64,000 nt of DNA from Pseudomonadota bacterium (lineage in GTDB: Bacteria > Pseudomonadota > Gammaproteobacteria > Steroidobacterales > Steroidobacteraceae): positions 116,322 to 180,321 of the forward strand of contig JANXUT010000060.1 of the NCBI GenBank assembly GCA_025356075.1. Reading direction: 5' to 3'. This document shows positions 18,646 through 28,068 of the stretch, piece by piece. The notes below the pieces were generated by a model. That model was given only the letters and a program-made list of their open reading frames with translations, ran no database searches and had not been told where the DNA came from. Positions within the stretch are counted from its first letter, which is position 1. Each line of letters begins with the position of its first letter. The translations under genes were made by a program, and so were the position numbers.

Positions 18646-20026
18646 ACTGCTCCCGGTACTTGCGCACGATCTTGAGCGCGATGATGTTGAGGAGCAGCGT
18701 CGCGACGAAGAGCACGAGCCCGAGCGCGAACGCCGAGAGGGTCTTCGGGCTGTTGAACTCGTTGTCGCCGATAAGCAGCGTCACGATCTGCACCGTCACG
18801 GTCGTCACCGCCTCGAGCGGATTGAAGGTGAGCTTGGCGGCAAGGCCCGCTGCCATGACGACGATCATCGTCTCGCCGATGGCGCGCGAGACCGCGAGCA
18901 GCACGCCGCCGACGATGCCGGGAAGTGCCGCCGGCAGCACGACGCGCCGGATCGTCTCCGAACGCGTCGCGCCAAGCGCATAGGCGCCATCCCTGAGCGA
19001 CTGCGGCACGGCCGTGATCATGTCGTCGGCGAGCGAAGACACGAACGGGATGATCATGATGCCCATCACGAAGCCGGCCGAGAGAGCGCTCTCGGAGGCG
19101 ACCTCGAGCCCCGCGAACTGGCCGGCGGACCTGAGCAGCGGCCCGACCGTCAGCGCCGCGAAGAATCCATAGACGACCGTCGGGATGCCAGCGAGTACCT
19201 CGAGGAGCGGCTTGATGACCGCGCGCAAGCGCCGGTCCGCGTACTCGGCGAGGCAGATCGCCGAAAAGAGGCCGATCGGCACCGCGATTGCCATCGCGAT
19301 CAGCGAGATGAGCAGCGTGCCGGTGAAGAGCGGCACCGCGCCGAAGGCGCCCGAGGAGCCGACCTGGTCGGCCCGCATCGCCATCTGCGGGCTCCAGGTC
19401 GTGCCAAAGATGAAGTCGGTGAGCGGCACGACGCGAAAGAAGTTAAGTGCCTCGTAGAGGACCGACAGGATGATGCCAATCGTCGTCAGGATCGCGATCA
19501 TCGAGCAGAGCGCAAGTGCGATCTCGACGACGCGCTCGACGCCGTTCCTGGCCCTGAGCTCCGGCGAGATGCGCCGCCACGCAAGCGCTCCGCCCGCGAG
19601 CCCAAGGCAGAGCGCCAGGCTCGCGCCGGCGGCATTGCTCAGGCTCTGGAGCCGCCGCCATTCGCGCGCCGCTGATTGCACTTCCGGCCGCGCCTCGGCC
19701 GCCGGCAGGCTGCCGCTGACGACGTTGCGGACGTCGTTGAGGAGGAGTCCCTGCTGGTCGGCCGGCAGGTGCTGCATGTCGGGCGGAAGCTCCGCGAGCA
19801 CCGCGCCCACGATGACGCGTTCATCGAGGAGGTGCCAAGCACCGAGGACGCCAAGCGCCGGCAGCGCGCACCACAGCGCCGTCAGGAAGCCGTAGTAGCT
19901 CGGCAGCGAATGGAGGTTCCGAGTACCACGCGGGCCACCGACCAGCGCGACCGAGCGGCGCCGGCCAAGCCGGTAGCCGAGGGCCGTGAGGACGAGGATC
20001 GCGACGACGATGACCGAAGTGTGCAT
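18638..20026 (-). CDS. pstC: Phosphate ABC transporter permease PstC
   Basis: Inner-membrane permease subunit of the phosphate importer. The 462-residue protein is of the long type: an N-terminal helix, a further hydrophobic segment, a periplasmic domain with LPADQQGLLLNDVRNVVSG, then the permease core (TLLISLIAMAIAVPIGLFSAICLAEYAD) with the EAA-loop DGAYALGATRSETIRRVVLPAALPG. It is the first gene of pstC-pstA-pstB-phoU and is preceded by a Pho-box-like site at 20133-20166. pstS is absent here and lies 4.4 kb away. Confidence 0.95.
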   Translation of the reverse strand: MHTSVIVVAILVLTALGYRLGRRRSVALVGGPRGTRNLHSLPSYYGFLTALWCALPALGVLGAWHLLDERVIVGAVLAELPPDMQHLPADQQGLLLNDVRNVVSGSLPAAEARPEVQSAAREWRRLQSLSNAAGASLALCLGLAGGALAWRRISPELRARNGVERVVEIALALCSMIAILTTIGIILSVLYEALNFFRVVPLTDFIFGTTWSPQMAMRADQVGSSGAFGAVPLFTGTLLISLIAMAIAVPIGLFSAICLAEYADRRLRAVIKPLLEVLAGIPTVVYGFFAALTVGPLLRSAGQFAGLEVASESALSAGFVMGIMIIPFVSSLADDMITAVPQSLRDGAYALGATRSETIRRVVLPAALPGIVGGVLLAVSRAIGETMIVVMAAGLAAKLTFNPLEAVTTVTVQIVTLLIGDNEFNSPKTLSAFALGLVLFVATLLLNIIALKIVRKYREQYE

Positions 20027-20132
20027 GCGCGCGGTGAGGTTGCCCGAGTTCTTCCGGCCGGGGCCGCGCTTCCCGTTGACTGGCCGCGCGGCGTCGTTGG
20101 TCCGCCGCTTCTGTCGTCGGCGGAGCGCGCCG

Positions 20133-20166
20133 ATTATGGCGAAGATTTATGACAGAAATGTTTCCG
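20133..20166 (-). promoter_or_regulatory. Pho box and -10 of the pstC operon
   Basis: Reading leftward, CTGTCAT (20155-20149) is a perfect PhoB half-site followed by the ideal AAAT spacer. Paired with the weak CGGAAAC (20166-20160) in the 11-bp register it leaves 10 nt to CATAAT (20138-20133), the spacing expected between a Pho box and the -10. The alternative partner is CTTCGCC (20144-20138). The pstC ATG lies 107 nt downstream of the -10. Confidence 0.6.
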
Positions 20167-20209
20167 CTGGCTCGATGAATCGTTTAGAAATCCCTCGTAA
20201 CTACCCGCC

Positions 20210-20225
20210 CCGAATGAACATTCGG
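20210..20225. repeat. 16-bp palindrome between pstC and dapE
   Basis: CCGAATG-aa-CATTCGG is a perfect inverted repeat with 7-bp arms. It lies 36 bp upstream of the dapE -35 element and 44 bp upstream of the pstC Pho box, so it could serve either gene. I do not recognise the factor. Confidence 0.4.
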
Positions 20226-20261
20226 AAATCGGCGCCGGCCGGTCGCATGAACTCTCGTCGC

Positions 20262-20290
20262 TTGCCCGTCCGACCCACCCACCGTATAAA
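20262..20290 (+). promoter_or_regulatory. dapE promoter
   Basis: TTGCCC (20262-20267) and TATAAA (20285-20290) are separated by exactly 17 bp. The transcript would start near 20297, about 23 nt before the dapE ATG. Confidence 0.6.
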
Positions 20291-20319
20291 GGCGAGCCTC
20301 TTCTGGGACCACCGCCTCC

Positions 20320-21450
20320 ATGCCGGACACGCTTGCTCTGACTCAGGACCTGATCCGGCGACCGTCGGTGAGCCCCGAGGACCATGGCTGCCAGGAGCTG
20401 ATGATCGGACGGCTCGAGGCAGCGGGCTTTGCGATCGAGCGTCTGCGCTACGGCAACGTCGACAATTTCTGGGCCACCCACGGCACCGGACCTGGGCCCA
20501 CCCTCTGCTTCGCCGGCCACACCGACGTTGTGCCGACCGGGCCCGTCGAGGAATGGCACACCGACCCCTTCGTACCGACGATCCGCGACGGGGTCCTGTA
20601 CGGCCGCGGCGCCGCGGACATGAAGAGCGGGCTCGCGGCGATGGTGACCGCGACCGAGGACTTCATCGCCCGCAGCCCGGACCACCGCGGGCGCATCGCC
20701 TTCCTGATCACGAGTGACGAGGAAGGCCCCTCGGTCGATGGCACGCGCCGGGTCGCCGAGCACCTGAAGGCACGGGCCGAACGCATCGACTGGTGCCTCG
20801 TCGGCGAGCCCTCGAGCGAACAGGTGTTCGGCGACACCCTCAAGATCGGGCGGCGCGGGTCGCTCAGCGGGCGGCTGACGGTCCACGGCATCCAGGGCCA
20901 CGTCGCCTACCCCGAACTTGCCGACAATCCCGTGCACGCGCTCGCCCCGGCGCTCGCCGAGCTCGCCGCACGCACCTGGGACGCGGGCAACGAGCACTTC
21001 GGGCCGACGACGTTCCAGGTCTCGAACCTGAACGCGGGGACCGGCGCGCCGAACGTGATCCCGGGCGAGCTGAAGGCGCGCTTCAACCTGCGCTGGTCGC
21101 CGGCGCAGACGCTCGACGGACTGAAGGCGACCGTCACCTCAATCCTCGAGCGGCACCGCATCCGGTACTCGCTCGAGTGGTTTGTCTCGGGGCTGCCCTT
21201 CTACACACCGCCCGGGACGCTGTCGGATGCGGTCAGCCGGGCGGTTGCCGACGTGACCGGGCGGGTGCCGGCGCTGTCGACGGGCGGGGGAACCTCCGAC
21301 GGTCGATTCATAGCGCCGCTCGGGGCGGCGGTCGTCGAACTCGGCGTCGTGAACCGTTCGATCCACAAGGTGAACGAGCACGTGCGGGTCGAGGAAATCG
21401 GCCAGCTGCGCGAGGCGTACCTCGGCTTACTCGGCCGGCTGCTCGCCTAG
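20320..21450 (+). CDS. dapE: Succinyl-diaminopimelate desuccinylase
   Basis: Dinuclear zinc M20 hydrolase that releases succinate from N-succinyl-L,L-diaminopimelate, the step after DapC. The 376-residue protein has the metal ligands H67 ([10 protein letters not shown]), D100 ([10 protein letters not shown]), the catalytic pair E134/E135 (TSDEEGPS), the ligand Glu in LVGEPSSE and the C-terminal His in NRSIHKVNE, plus the DapE-typical lid ([22 protein letters not shown]). It is alone on the plus strand between pstC and dsbB, far from dapC/dapD. Confidence 0.97.
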   Translation: MPDTLALTQDLIRRPSVSPEDHGCQELMIGRLEAAGFAIERLRYGNVDNFWATHGTGPGPTLCFAGHTDVVPTGPVEEWHTDPFVPTIRDGVLYGRGAADMKSGLAAMVTATEDFIARSPDHRGRIAFLITSDEEGPSVDGTRRVAEHLKARAERIDWCLVGEPSSEQVFGDTLKIGRRGSLSGRLTVHGIQGHVAYPELADNPVHALAPALAELAARTWDAGNEHFGPTTFQVSNLNAGTGAPNVIPGELKARFNLRWSPAQTLDGLKATVTSILERHRIRYSLEWFVSGLPFYTPPGTLSDAVSRAVADVTGRVPALSTGGGTSDGRFIAPLGAAVVELGVVNRSIHKVNEHVRVEEIGQLREAYLGLLGRLLA

Positions 21451-21464
21451 GCATTCGCTCGCGG

Positions 21465-21977
21465 TCAGCGCCTGGCGGGCCCCTCGAGCACGAAGTTGCC
21501 GATGAGCCCCGTGAGGCCGAGCACGGTCAGCGCCATGACGACCCAGACGGGCATCGAGAGGCCACCGAGCGACCAGGTGATTGCCTGGCAGTCGCCACCG
21601 CCCTTCAGCACCTTCATGACCGCCTCGTTGAGCGGCATCATCTCGGTCAGCGAGGCGAAATCGGCGCCGCACGAGGGCAGGCTGCCCGGCGGCTGCATCT
21701 GCATCCACACGTGGCGGCCGGCGACGAGCGCACCTACGAGCGCGACCGCGGCGATCGCCAATCCCCACAGGCGCGCGCCCACGGTCCCCGCGTCGTGCAC
21801 CGCCGCGAGCAGGAACATCCCGCCGAGCGCGACCACGCAGAAGCGCTGCAGGATGCACATGTTGCACGGAGCGAGCCCGAGGAAGCGCTCGGCATAGAGG
21901 GCGAACCCCATCATCGCCGCGCAGGCGAGGACGCCAAAGACGTTGAGCTGGCGACGCGACACGTGCGGCAGACTCAT
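21465..21977 (-). CDS. dsbB: Disulfide bond formation protein B
   Basis: Four-helix inner-membrane quinone reductase that reoxidises DsbA. The 170-residue protein has both redox pairs: C38/C41 in APCNMCILQRF in the first periplasmic loop and C103/C130 (PSCGADF and GGGDCQ) in the second, with Arg after the first pair for quinone interaction. ATG 21977 was chosen because it lies 7 nt after the phoU stop and gives the usual N-terminus. It follows phoU closely, so co-transcription is likely. Cysteine-containing secreted proteins at 31813 and 33352 are plausible clients of the Dsb pathway. Confidence 0.93.
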   Translation of the reverse strand: MSLPHVSRRQLNVFGVLACAAMMGFALYAERFLGLAPCNMCILQRFCVVALGGMFLLAAVHDAGTVGARLWGLAIAAVALVGALVAGRHVWMQMQPPGSLPSCGADFASLTEMMPLNEAVMKVLKGGGDCQAITWSLGGLSMPVWVVMALTVLGLTGLIGNFVLEGPARR

Positions 21978-21984
21978 CGCGGCC

Positions 21985-22710
21985 TCAACTGCGCCCGGCC
22001 GCGCGCAGTTCCTTCTCGACGTCATCGAGGGAGGTGTGGCGGATGTCCTTGCCATGGACCATGTAGACGACGTATTCGCACATGTTCTTCGCGTGATCGC
22101 CGATCCGCTCGAGCGCGCGCGCCACCCACACCACGTCGAGCGCGCGGCGGATCGTGCGCGGGTCCTCCATCATGAACGTGATGCACTGGCGCTGGATCGA
22201 CTCGAACTCATCATCGAGGACGCGGTCCTCACGGCAGATCCGAAGCGCGGCATCGGCATCGAGCCGCGCGAAGGCATCGAGGCCATCGTGGACCATCTGC
22301 TGCGCGAGGCGGCCCAGGTGCTTGATCTCCCGGTAGCGGTCCGCCGGGCGTTCCATCGTCGCGAGCCTGGAGGCGATGTAGGCGATCTTCTCCGCCTCAT
22401 CGCCGATGCGCTCGAGGTCGGTGATCGTCTTGATGATCGCGACGATGAGCCTGAGGTCGGAGGCGGCCGGCGCGCGGGTCGCGAGGATGCGGCTGCATTC
22501 CTCGTCGATCGTCACCTCCATCGCGTTGACCTTGTGATCGCCCCGCGCGACCTCCTCGCCCAAGCGGCTGTCGCCCTCGATCAGCGCCGCGACCGCCTGG
22601 GTCAGCTGCTGCTCGACGAAGCCGCCCATCTGCAGCACGCGGTTGCGGACCCCTTCCAGGTCCTCGTTGAACCGGCGCGAGATGTGCGGACCCAATTCGG
22701 TGACGTCCAT
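21985..22710 (-). CDS. phoU: Phosphate signalling protein PhoU, second copy
   Basis: Second PhoU, 241 residues, closer to E. coli PhoU than the pst-linked copy. It opens GPHISRRFNEDLEGVRNRVLQMGGFVEQQL and has ITDLERIGDEAEKIAYIA and ARALERIGDHAKNMCEYVVYMVHGKDIRH, the full PhoU signature including the C-terminal tail missing from the other copy. A TATATA-containing stretch near 22742 could be its -10, but no Pho box is visible upstream. dsbB follows after 7 nt. Having two phoU genes is uncommon but known. Confidence 0.94.
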   Translation of the reverse strand: MDVTELGPHISRRFNEDLEGVRNRVLQMGGFVEQQLTQAVAALIEGDSRLGEEVARGDHKVNAMEVTIDEECSRILATRAPAASDLRLIVAIIKTITDLERIGDEAEKIAYIASRLATMERPADRYREIKHLGRLAQQMVHDGLDAFARLDADAALRICREDRVLDDEFESIQRQCITFMMEDPRTIRRALDVVWVARALERIGDHAKNMCEYVVYMVHGKDIRHTSLDDVEKELRAAGRS

Positions 22711-22796
22711 GCGCTGCCCACCCTTATGCGAGTCCTTGAACTATATACGGAACCCGCTCCCGGCACGCAGTGATGCCGGTCGCGACGGTGAAGAAG

Positions 22797-22818
22797 AACG
22801 GGGCCGACTGGCCCCGTT
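22797..22818 (-). terminator. Rho-independent-type terminator of the porin gene
   Basis: Perfect 9-bp inverted repeat AACGGGGCC / GGCCCCGTT with a 4-nt loop, 25 nt past the porin stop. Reading leftward the stem is followed by CTTCTTC, a modest pyrimidine tract. Confidence 0.75.
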
Positions 22819-22842
22819 TCCCCTCGGCACGCCGCGTCCCGA

Positions 22843-24405
22843 TCAGTACTTCACGCTGAAATCAAGATCGAGCCGCTTGTAGGTCTCACCCGGCATGTTG
22901 AGCGTCGAGGACTGGACGGCAACGTTGCTGAGGCCGCTCACGTTCAGCTTGTTGAGGAGGTACGTCACGTTCAGCGTCCAGTTCTTGGCCGGCGCATACG
23001 CGAACCTGAACGTGCTGCCCGAGGAGTCGGTGAAGCCCGCCCCGAAGTCGGAGTCGACGAAACCGCCGTAGTAGGCGTCCTTCTCGAGCTTCTCGTAGAC
23101 GTAGCCGAACTCCCACGAGTACTTCTCGGCCGCCTTGCCGATCAGGAAGCCGCCCGTGTAGGCCTTGTTCTGGTCGCTCGCACCACTGTTTTTCGCGTAG
23201 TCGGCGAAGACCTGCAGCGGCAGGATTCCGAGCTTGGTATTGAACTCGAGGCTCGCCTGCGTGACGTGGTAGTCGTACTTCAGGCTGCCGTCGGCATTGA
23301 CGGAGTTGCCGTTGGCGGCCTGCGTGATGGCCGTGATGTTGTTGGCGGTCGTTGCGACCGTCGTCGTCGTGCAGACCGGCACGTAGCCCGGCGGCTCCGG
23401 ATTCGGCGCCGGCTGGCACGTGGTCGTGTCGGTATAGGTCGTGCTGGTCGGGATCGCGCCGCCCGCGAACCAGTACGGGATGCGACCCTTGCCGGCGCCG
23501 AGGCTCGTATACAGGAGCGCGGCGGTCAGGCTCGTATCCGTGCCGAGCGGCGCCTTCACGCCGAGCTGCAACCCCGCGTAGACGGTTCCCTGCCGGTCGG
23601 CCGCGAGCGAGCTCGTGACTCCGGTCGCGGGGTTGTGGTTGGAGGCCGCCCGCTCGGTGAGCCAGAACCCGAAGGCGTTGCCGAAGAACAGGCCTTGCTG
23701 GTAACCCACCGCGACGCCCTCGGGATTGATGTCCGGGTCGTTGAACGCGCTAAGGCCGGGGCGGAAGAACGGATACGGCATCTTGCCGCCCGTAACAGCA
23801 AGGCCCTCGACGGGCGTCCAGACGGCGAAATACTGGTCGAGCCCGATCGTGCGGCGGGCATCGCCCGTATCGGCGGCACCGATCGTCTGGTTCGGCGAAC
23901 GCGGGTCATCCGCGCCGGTAGTCAGTCGCGCGCCGACCGACAGAGTGTCGTTGGCCTTGGCCGTGAAGCCGATGCGGGCGCGGATGCGGTCGCGCGTCTG
24001 GTCGGCACGAAGGTCACGCTGGATCTGCTCGTCGCGGTAGCGCAAGTCGCCGTTCACCTTGATGCGGCTCGCCCACTCCGCGCCGTTCGCCTTGGTGGCG
24101 GCCTTGGCGAGGGTATCGGCCTGCGCCTCGGTCGACTTCTGGGTCTCCTGCTCCTGCGCGGCAATCTTGGCGTTCTCGGCCTTGAGCGCGGCGTTTTGCT
24201 GCTCGAGCTGCTGGTTGCTCTGCTCGAGGCGCCGCAGGCGCTCCGACAGCGCCTCGAGCTGCGCGCGGACCGCGCGGATTTCGTCCTCGGTCGCGGCGGG
24301 CGCCGCGGTGGTCGCGGCGGCCTTGCTGGACGCGGCGAGGGCGGTGCCCGCGACCGGCAGCGTGAGCGCGAGCGCAATCGCGGCCGAAAGGGCAGTGGTC
24401 TTCAT
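22843..24405 (-). CDS. Outer-membrane porin linked to pstS
   Basis: Predicted outer-membrane beta-barrel of 520 residues. It has a clear signal peptide (MKTTALSAAIALALTLPVAGTALA), then a coiled coil at about 35-90 (QLEALSERLRRLEQSNQQLEQQ), then alternating barrel strands from IKVNGDLRYRDEQIQ, ending LDLDFSVKY with a C-terminal aromatic residue typical of barrels. This plan resembles the putative-porin family (Porin_5 type) rather than the trimeric OmpC type. ATG 24405 has AGGAG upstream. It lies 54 nt after pstS with no terminator between them, so it is probably Pho-induced and may admit phosphate or phosphorylated compounds; substrate is inference. Confidence 0.8.
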   Translation of the reverse strand: MKTTALSAAIALALTLPVAGTALAASSKAAATTAAPAATEDEIRAVRAQLEALSERLRRLEQSNQQLEQQNAALKAENAKIAAQEQETQKSTEAQADTLAKAATKANGAEWASRIKVNGDLRYRDEQIQRDLRADQTRDRIRARIGFTAKANDTLSVGARLTTGADDPRSPNQTIGAADTGDARRTIGLDQYFAVWTPVEGLAVTGGKMPYPFFRPGLSAFNDPDINPEGVAVGYQQGLFFGNAFGFWLTERAASNHNPATGVTSSLAADRQGTVYAGLQLGVKAPLGTDTSLTAALLYTSLGAGKGRIPYWFAGGAIPTSTTYTDTTTCQPAPNPEPPGYVPVCTTTTVATTANNITAITQAANGNSVNADGSLKYDYHVTQASLEFNTKLGILPLQVFADYAKNSGASDQNKAYTGGFLIGKAAEKYSWEFGYVYEKLEKDAYYGGFVDSDFGAGFTDSSGSTFRFAYAPAKNWTLNVTYLLNKLNVSGLSNVAVQSSTLNMPGETYKRLDLDFSVKY

Positions 24406-24459
24406 GTCAAAACTCCTGGGTCTCACAAGTAGTAGCTAAATCGTGGGCGCGGGGCGCGC

Positions 24460-25509
24460 TCAGAGGCGCACGGGCTTCAGGTCGGCGACGTCCTTGCGCA
24501 CGCTCGAGAACTCGGCGCCGTGCAGCGGGATGAGGCCGCGCTCGACCAGGTAGCCCTCGGCTCCCATGGCCTTGTCGCTCGAGAACTCGGCGATGAACTC
24601 CTTGATGCCGGGGATCACGCCGACGTGCGCCTTCTTCACGTAGAAGTAAAGCGGCCGCGACAGCGGGTAGCTGCCCGCGGCAATCGTGTCGATCGAGATC
24701 GCGACCCCATCGACGGTCGCCGCCGAGAGCTTTTCGCGGTTCTGGTCGAGGTAGGAGAACGTGAACACCGCGAGCGCCTGGTGGTTGCCGGCGAGCTTGC
24801 CCATCACGAGCGCGTAGTCCTCCGACACGTCAGTCCACGCGCCGTCCTCGCGGACCTGCGTGCAGACCTTCTTGTAGCGGTTTTCATCGACGTCCTTCAG
24901 CGCCTTAAGCCAGGCAAAGCTCTGGCAGCCAGGCTCGAGCGCAAGCTCGGCGAACGCATCGCGCGTGCCGTGGTTGGGCGCGGGCCCGAAGACGTTGATC
25001 GCCGCATTCGGCAGCGCCGCATTCACCTGGTGCCAGGTCTTGTAAGGGTTCGCGACCAGCGAGTTCGGGTCGGCCGGGTCGGGAACTTGCTTGGCGAGCG
25101 CGAGGAACAGGTCCTTGCGCGTCAGCTTGTAGGCAGGTCCGCCCTTCTCCGCTGCGATCAGGATGCCGTCGTAGCCGATCTTGACCTCGACGACGTCCTT
25201 GACGCCGTTCTTCTGGCACAGCTCAAGCTCACTCGCCTTGATGCGCCGGGAGGCGTTGGCGATGTCGGGGTACTGTGTGCCGATGCCGCTGCAGAAGAGC
25301 TTCACGCCACCACCGGTACCGGTGCTCTCGACCTTCGGCGTCTTGAACTTCGAGTTCGTCTTGCCGAAGCGCTCGGCGACGACCGCCGCGAACGGGAACA
25401 CGGTCGAGGAGCCGACGACGCTGATGTAGTCGCGCGCCGCCTGCGCATGGGCGAGGCCGCCGAGGCCGATGCTGGATGCGACGAGCGCGATGATTGAACG
25501 CTTGAACAC
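24460..25509 (-). CDS. pstS: Phosphate ABC transporter substrate-binding protein
   Basis: Periplasmic phosphate-binding protein, 349 residues, with signal peptide ending LAHAQAA. The mature protein starts RDYISVVGSSTVFPFAAVVAERF, the phosphate-binding loop of PstS, followed by ESTGTGGGVKLFCSG, DIANASRRIK and a GTRDAFAE segment matching the third ligand loop. The start is GTG 25509 with GGGAG 7 nt upstream. It is separated from pstCAB by dapE, dsbB, phoU and the porin gene, and is preceded by Pho-box-like repeats at 25645-25672. Confidence 0.93.
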   Translation of the reverse strand: MFKRSIIALVASSIGLGGLAHAQAARDYISVVGSSTVFPFAAVVAERFGKTNSKFKTPKVESTGTGGGVKLFCSGIGTQYPDIANASRRIKASELELCQKNGVKDVVEVKIGYDGILIAAEKGGPAYKLTRKDLFLALAKQVPDPADPNSLVANPYKTWHQVNAALPNAAINVFGPAPNHGTRDAFAELALEPGCQSFAWLKALKDVDENRYKKVCTQVREDGAWTDVSEDYALVMGKLAGNHQALAVFTFSYLDQNREKLSAATVDGVAISIDTIAAGSYPLSRPLYFYVKKAHVGVIPGIKEFIAEFSSDKAMGAEGYLVERGLIPLHGAEFSSVRKDVADLKPVRL

Positions 25510-25644
25510 TGGAGTCTCCCGCTGAAGGCGTGGTGGAGTCGAGGCCGCGGGCCGCGTGGCCCGAACTGCTGGCGGCTTTTATAGGCGAGATTTGTTACAG
25601 CGATCTTGCAGTCGGCCCAAATCGTACCTATGCCACCGCAACGA

Positions 25645-25672
25645 CGTCATACGACCGTCACATGACGTCATA
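25645..25672 (-). promoter_or_regulatory. Pho-box-like repeats upstream of pstS
   Basis: Three related heptamers occur on the plus strand: CGTCATA (25645-25651), CGTCACA (25656-25662) and CGTCATA (25666-25672), at 11- and 10-bp periods. The first spacing is the PhoB period. Because each contains part of the TGACGTCA palindrome the motif reads in both directions; only pstS (start 25509, leftward) is a sensible target. The distance to the GTG implies a leader of roughly 110 nt. Confidence 0.5.
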
Positions 25673-25750
25673 ACCGGACCTGCATCGAGGATCGCTATAT
25701 CATATCGGATACGACGAACGGCCGGGACAAGGGCCCCGGACGTGCTCGCC

Positions 25751-26587
25751 TCAGGCGGCGGAGTCGAGCTCGGCGGCGGGCTCCGGCGAAACGCCGGCCC
25801 GCACCGGCAACGTGGGCATCCCCGCTCGTGCCGCCCACTCGATGAGCGTCAGGGCGCCGCCGCGGTCTTCGATGAGCGCCGTGCAGTGCTCGACCCAGTC
25901 GCCGTCGTTGCAGTAGCGGATACCCTCGATGTCGCGGATGCCGGGCCGGTGGATGTGGCCGCAGATGACGCCGTCGAGACCGTGCTTGCGCGCGGCGTGC
26001 GCGGCCGCCCGCTCGAACCGGTCGATGTAGCGGCGCGCGTCCGGCACCTGCTGCTTGACCCACGAGGCGAGCGACCAGTAGCCGAAGCCCAGGCGCCGGC
26101 GTAGCGCCGCCACCCCGCGACCGAGCAGCAGCATGCCGTCATAGAGCCACTCGCCGAGGCACTTGAGCGCGGCGCTGAAGGTCACCGCCGCATCAAAGTC
26201 ATCACCGTGGAGCACGAGGAAGCGCCTGCCGTCGGCCGTCTCGTGGATGTAGTCCCGCCGGATCTCGATGTCGGCGAGCTGCGCGCCGCAGAGCTCGCGG
26301 CACTCCTCGTCGTGGTTGCCGGGCACGTAGATGACCTTCGTGCCCTCGCGGGCGAGCTTCAGGACCTGCTTCACGACCGCCTGGTGGGCGATGGGCCAGT
26401 AGAGGCTCCTCTTCAGGCTCCACAGGTCGATGATGTCGCCGACCAGCACCAGCTGGTCGGTCTTGAGCTGGGTCAGGAAATCGAGCAGGTAGGCGGCCTG
26501 GCAGCCCCGAAAGCCGAGGTGCAAGTCCGAGATGAACACCGTTCTTAGCCGCTCAGAGGCAGCAGGTGGGGACATCGCCGGGCTCAT
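25751..26587 (-). CDS. UDP-2,3-diacylglucosamine diphosphatase-like metallophosphatase
   Basis: Cytosolic, membrane-associated calcineurin-like hydrolase. All metal motifs are present in order: SDLHLGF, GDIIDLW, GNHDEE, HGDDFD and GHIHRPG. The insertion between the last two (ALKCLGEWLYDGMLLLGRG ... YWSLASWVKQQVPDARRYI) resembles the LpxH-like COG2908 group, whose LpxH members remove UMP in lipid A synthesis. At 278 residues it is longer than E. coli LpxH (240), so it may be an LpxH paralogue of different specificity. ATG 26587 is preferred, with GAGG 9 nt upstream. It stands between phoR and pstS. Confidence 0.8.
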   Translation of the reverse strand: MSPAMSPPAASERLRTVFISDLHLGFRGCQAAYLLDFLTQLKTDQLVLVGDIIDLWSLKRSLYWPIAHQAVVKQVLKLAREGTKVIYVPGNHDEECRELCGAQLADIEIRRDYIHETADGRRFLVLHGDDFDAAVTFSAALKCLGEWLYDGMLLLGRGVAALRRRLGFGYWSLASWVKQQVPDARRYIDRFERAAAHAARKHGLDGVICGHIHRPGIRDIEGIRYCNDGDWVEHCTALIEDRGGALTLIEWAARAGMPTLPVRAGVSPEPAAELDSAA

Positions 26588-26739
26588 TGCGCACATCCTC
26601 GTCGCGGCTCGGCCCAACGCTACGGCGCGAGCGTGACGGCTTCGTGTCGACGCGGCGAATTATTCCTACGAATTGGAGCCTTAGCGCTCTTATCTCGAAC
26701 CGGCATTGAGGGAAGCCGTGGGCCGCGCCCCTCGCGGCG

Positions 26740-28050
26740 TCAGTCGTTGGCGGCGAGCGCCGTGCGCGCGGCCACGCGCCGCAGCGGAAAATGGCAGGTG
26801 AACCGGCTGCCCTCGCCTTCCTCGCTCTCTATCTCAAGCGTGGCGCCGTGGCGCTGCAACGCATGCTTGACGATCGCAAGTCCAAGCCCGGAGCCGCCGG
26901 TCGCCCGCGCGCGGCCGGGATCGACTCGGTAGAACCGCTCCGTCAACCGCGGCAGGTGCTCGCGCGCGATCCCGACCCCGGTATCCCGGACCGAGAAATG
27001 GCCGCCCGCGCCATCAGTCCACCAGCGGATGTCCACGCGCCCGTCCGGGGCGGTGTACTTCACGGCGTTGGAGATCAGGTTCGAGAAGATCGAGTGGACC
27101 TCCTGCTCGGAGCCGAGCAGCTTCGAGGCCGACTCAAGCGCCAGCTCGACCTCCCGCGGATGCCGATCGAGCGCCAGCACCTCGCGCCTCAGCAGCGTCA
27201 GCATGCCAGCGACATCAATGAGCTCGTTGCCGGCCTCCCCGCTCGAGGCCTCCAGCCGCGACAGCTCGATCAGTGCATCGACGACGGCGCGCATGCGCTC
27301 GGCCTGGCGGTGCATCTCCTCGAGCGGCGCGCGCCAGGCGGGGTCGATGGAGCGATCGTCGGCGAGCGCATCGACGTAGCCGGCGATGACCGTCAGCGGC
27401 GAGCGGAGCTCGTGCGAGGCGTTCGCGACGAAGTCCTTGCGCATCGCCTCGAGGCGGATCTGGCGCGTCACGTCGCGCACGAGGAGCAATTGCTGGCCGG
27501 CCCCGTAGGCAACCACCTGCAGCGACAGGTGCTGGTCGGAGTTCGCGGCCGAGCGGATCACGACGGCCTGCGAGTAGTCGCCGTCGGAGAGATAGCGGCT
27601 GAACTCCGGCTGGCGCAGCAGGTTGTCGATCCGCTGCCGGTAGTCGACCTTGCGGCGCAGCGACAGGAGCCGCGCGGCGTTCCGGTTGAACCACTGGATC
27701 TCGCGTTCGGCGCTCATGACGACGACGCCGTCCGGCATCGCCGTCGTCATGCGCCTGAACTCACGAAACAGCTGCACGATGCGCCGCTTGTGGAACTGCT
27801 TGCGACGGTAGATTCGCATGACGAGCGCAACGACATCGCCCCAGATGCCGCGAAAGTCGGGCGGCTCCTCCGTGCGGCGGCGCCTCAGCCACCGCTCGAG
27901 CCGGTAGAGGCGCGCGAAGTTGAGAGCGAGGTAGCCCGCGAGGACGACGATGACAGTGAGCTGTACCTCGCCGAGGAAGTAGCCGACGAGGGCCGCGATC
28001 GCGAATGCCCCGACGAGACGAGCGAGCGCGAATGACCAGGCGGGCGACAT
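26740..28050 (-). CDS. phoR: Phosphate regulon sensor kinase
   Basis: Membrane histidine kinase that phosphorylates PhoB when phosphate is scarce. The 436 residues have two N-terminal transmembrane helices with almost no periplasmic loop, a basic linker (RRKQFHKRR), a PAS domain at about 100-200 (MPDGVVVMSAEREIQWFNRNAARLL), the H-box VANASHELRSPLTVIAGYVDAL, an N-box FSNLISNAVKYT and G-boxes (DTGVGI, GGSGLGLAIVKH). It is 18 nt after phoB and co-transcribed with it. Confidence 0.95.
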   Translation of the reverse strand: MSPAWSFALARLVGAFAIAALVGYFLGEVQLTVIVVLAGYLALNFARLYRLERWLRRRRTEEPPDFRGIWGDVVALVMRIYRRKQFHKRRIVQLFREFRRMTTAMPDGVVVMSAEREIQWFNRNAARLLSLRRKVDYRQRIDNLLRQPEFSRYLSDGDYSQAVVIRSAANSDQHLSLQVVAYGAGQQLLLVRDVTRQIRLEAMRKDFVANASHELRSPLTVIAGYVDALADDRSIDPAWRAPLEEMHRQAERMRAVVDALIELSRLEASSGEAGNELIDVAGMLTLLRREVLALDRHPREVELALESASKLLGSEQEVHSIFSNLISNAVKYTAPDGRVDIRWWTDGAGGHFSVRDTGVGIAREHLPRLTERFYRVDPGRARATGGSGLGLAIVKHALQRHGATLEIESEEGEGSRFTCHFPLRRVAARTALAAND

Positions 28051-28068
28051 CGGGATCGGTCTTAGGTC

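Noticed and set aside
26723..26737. Hairpin CCGCG/CGCGG just after phoR as a terminator
   Set aside because: Five-bp stem only and no T-tract, in a GC-rich background where such pairs occur by chance.
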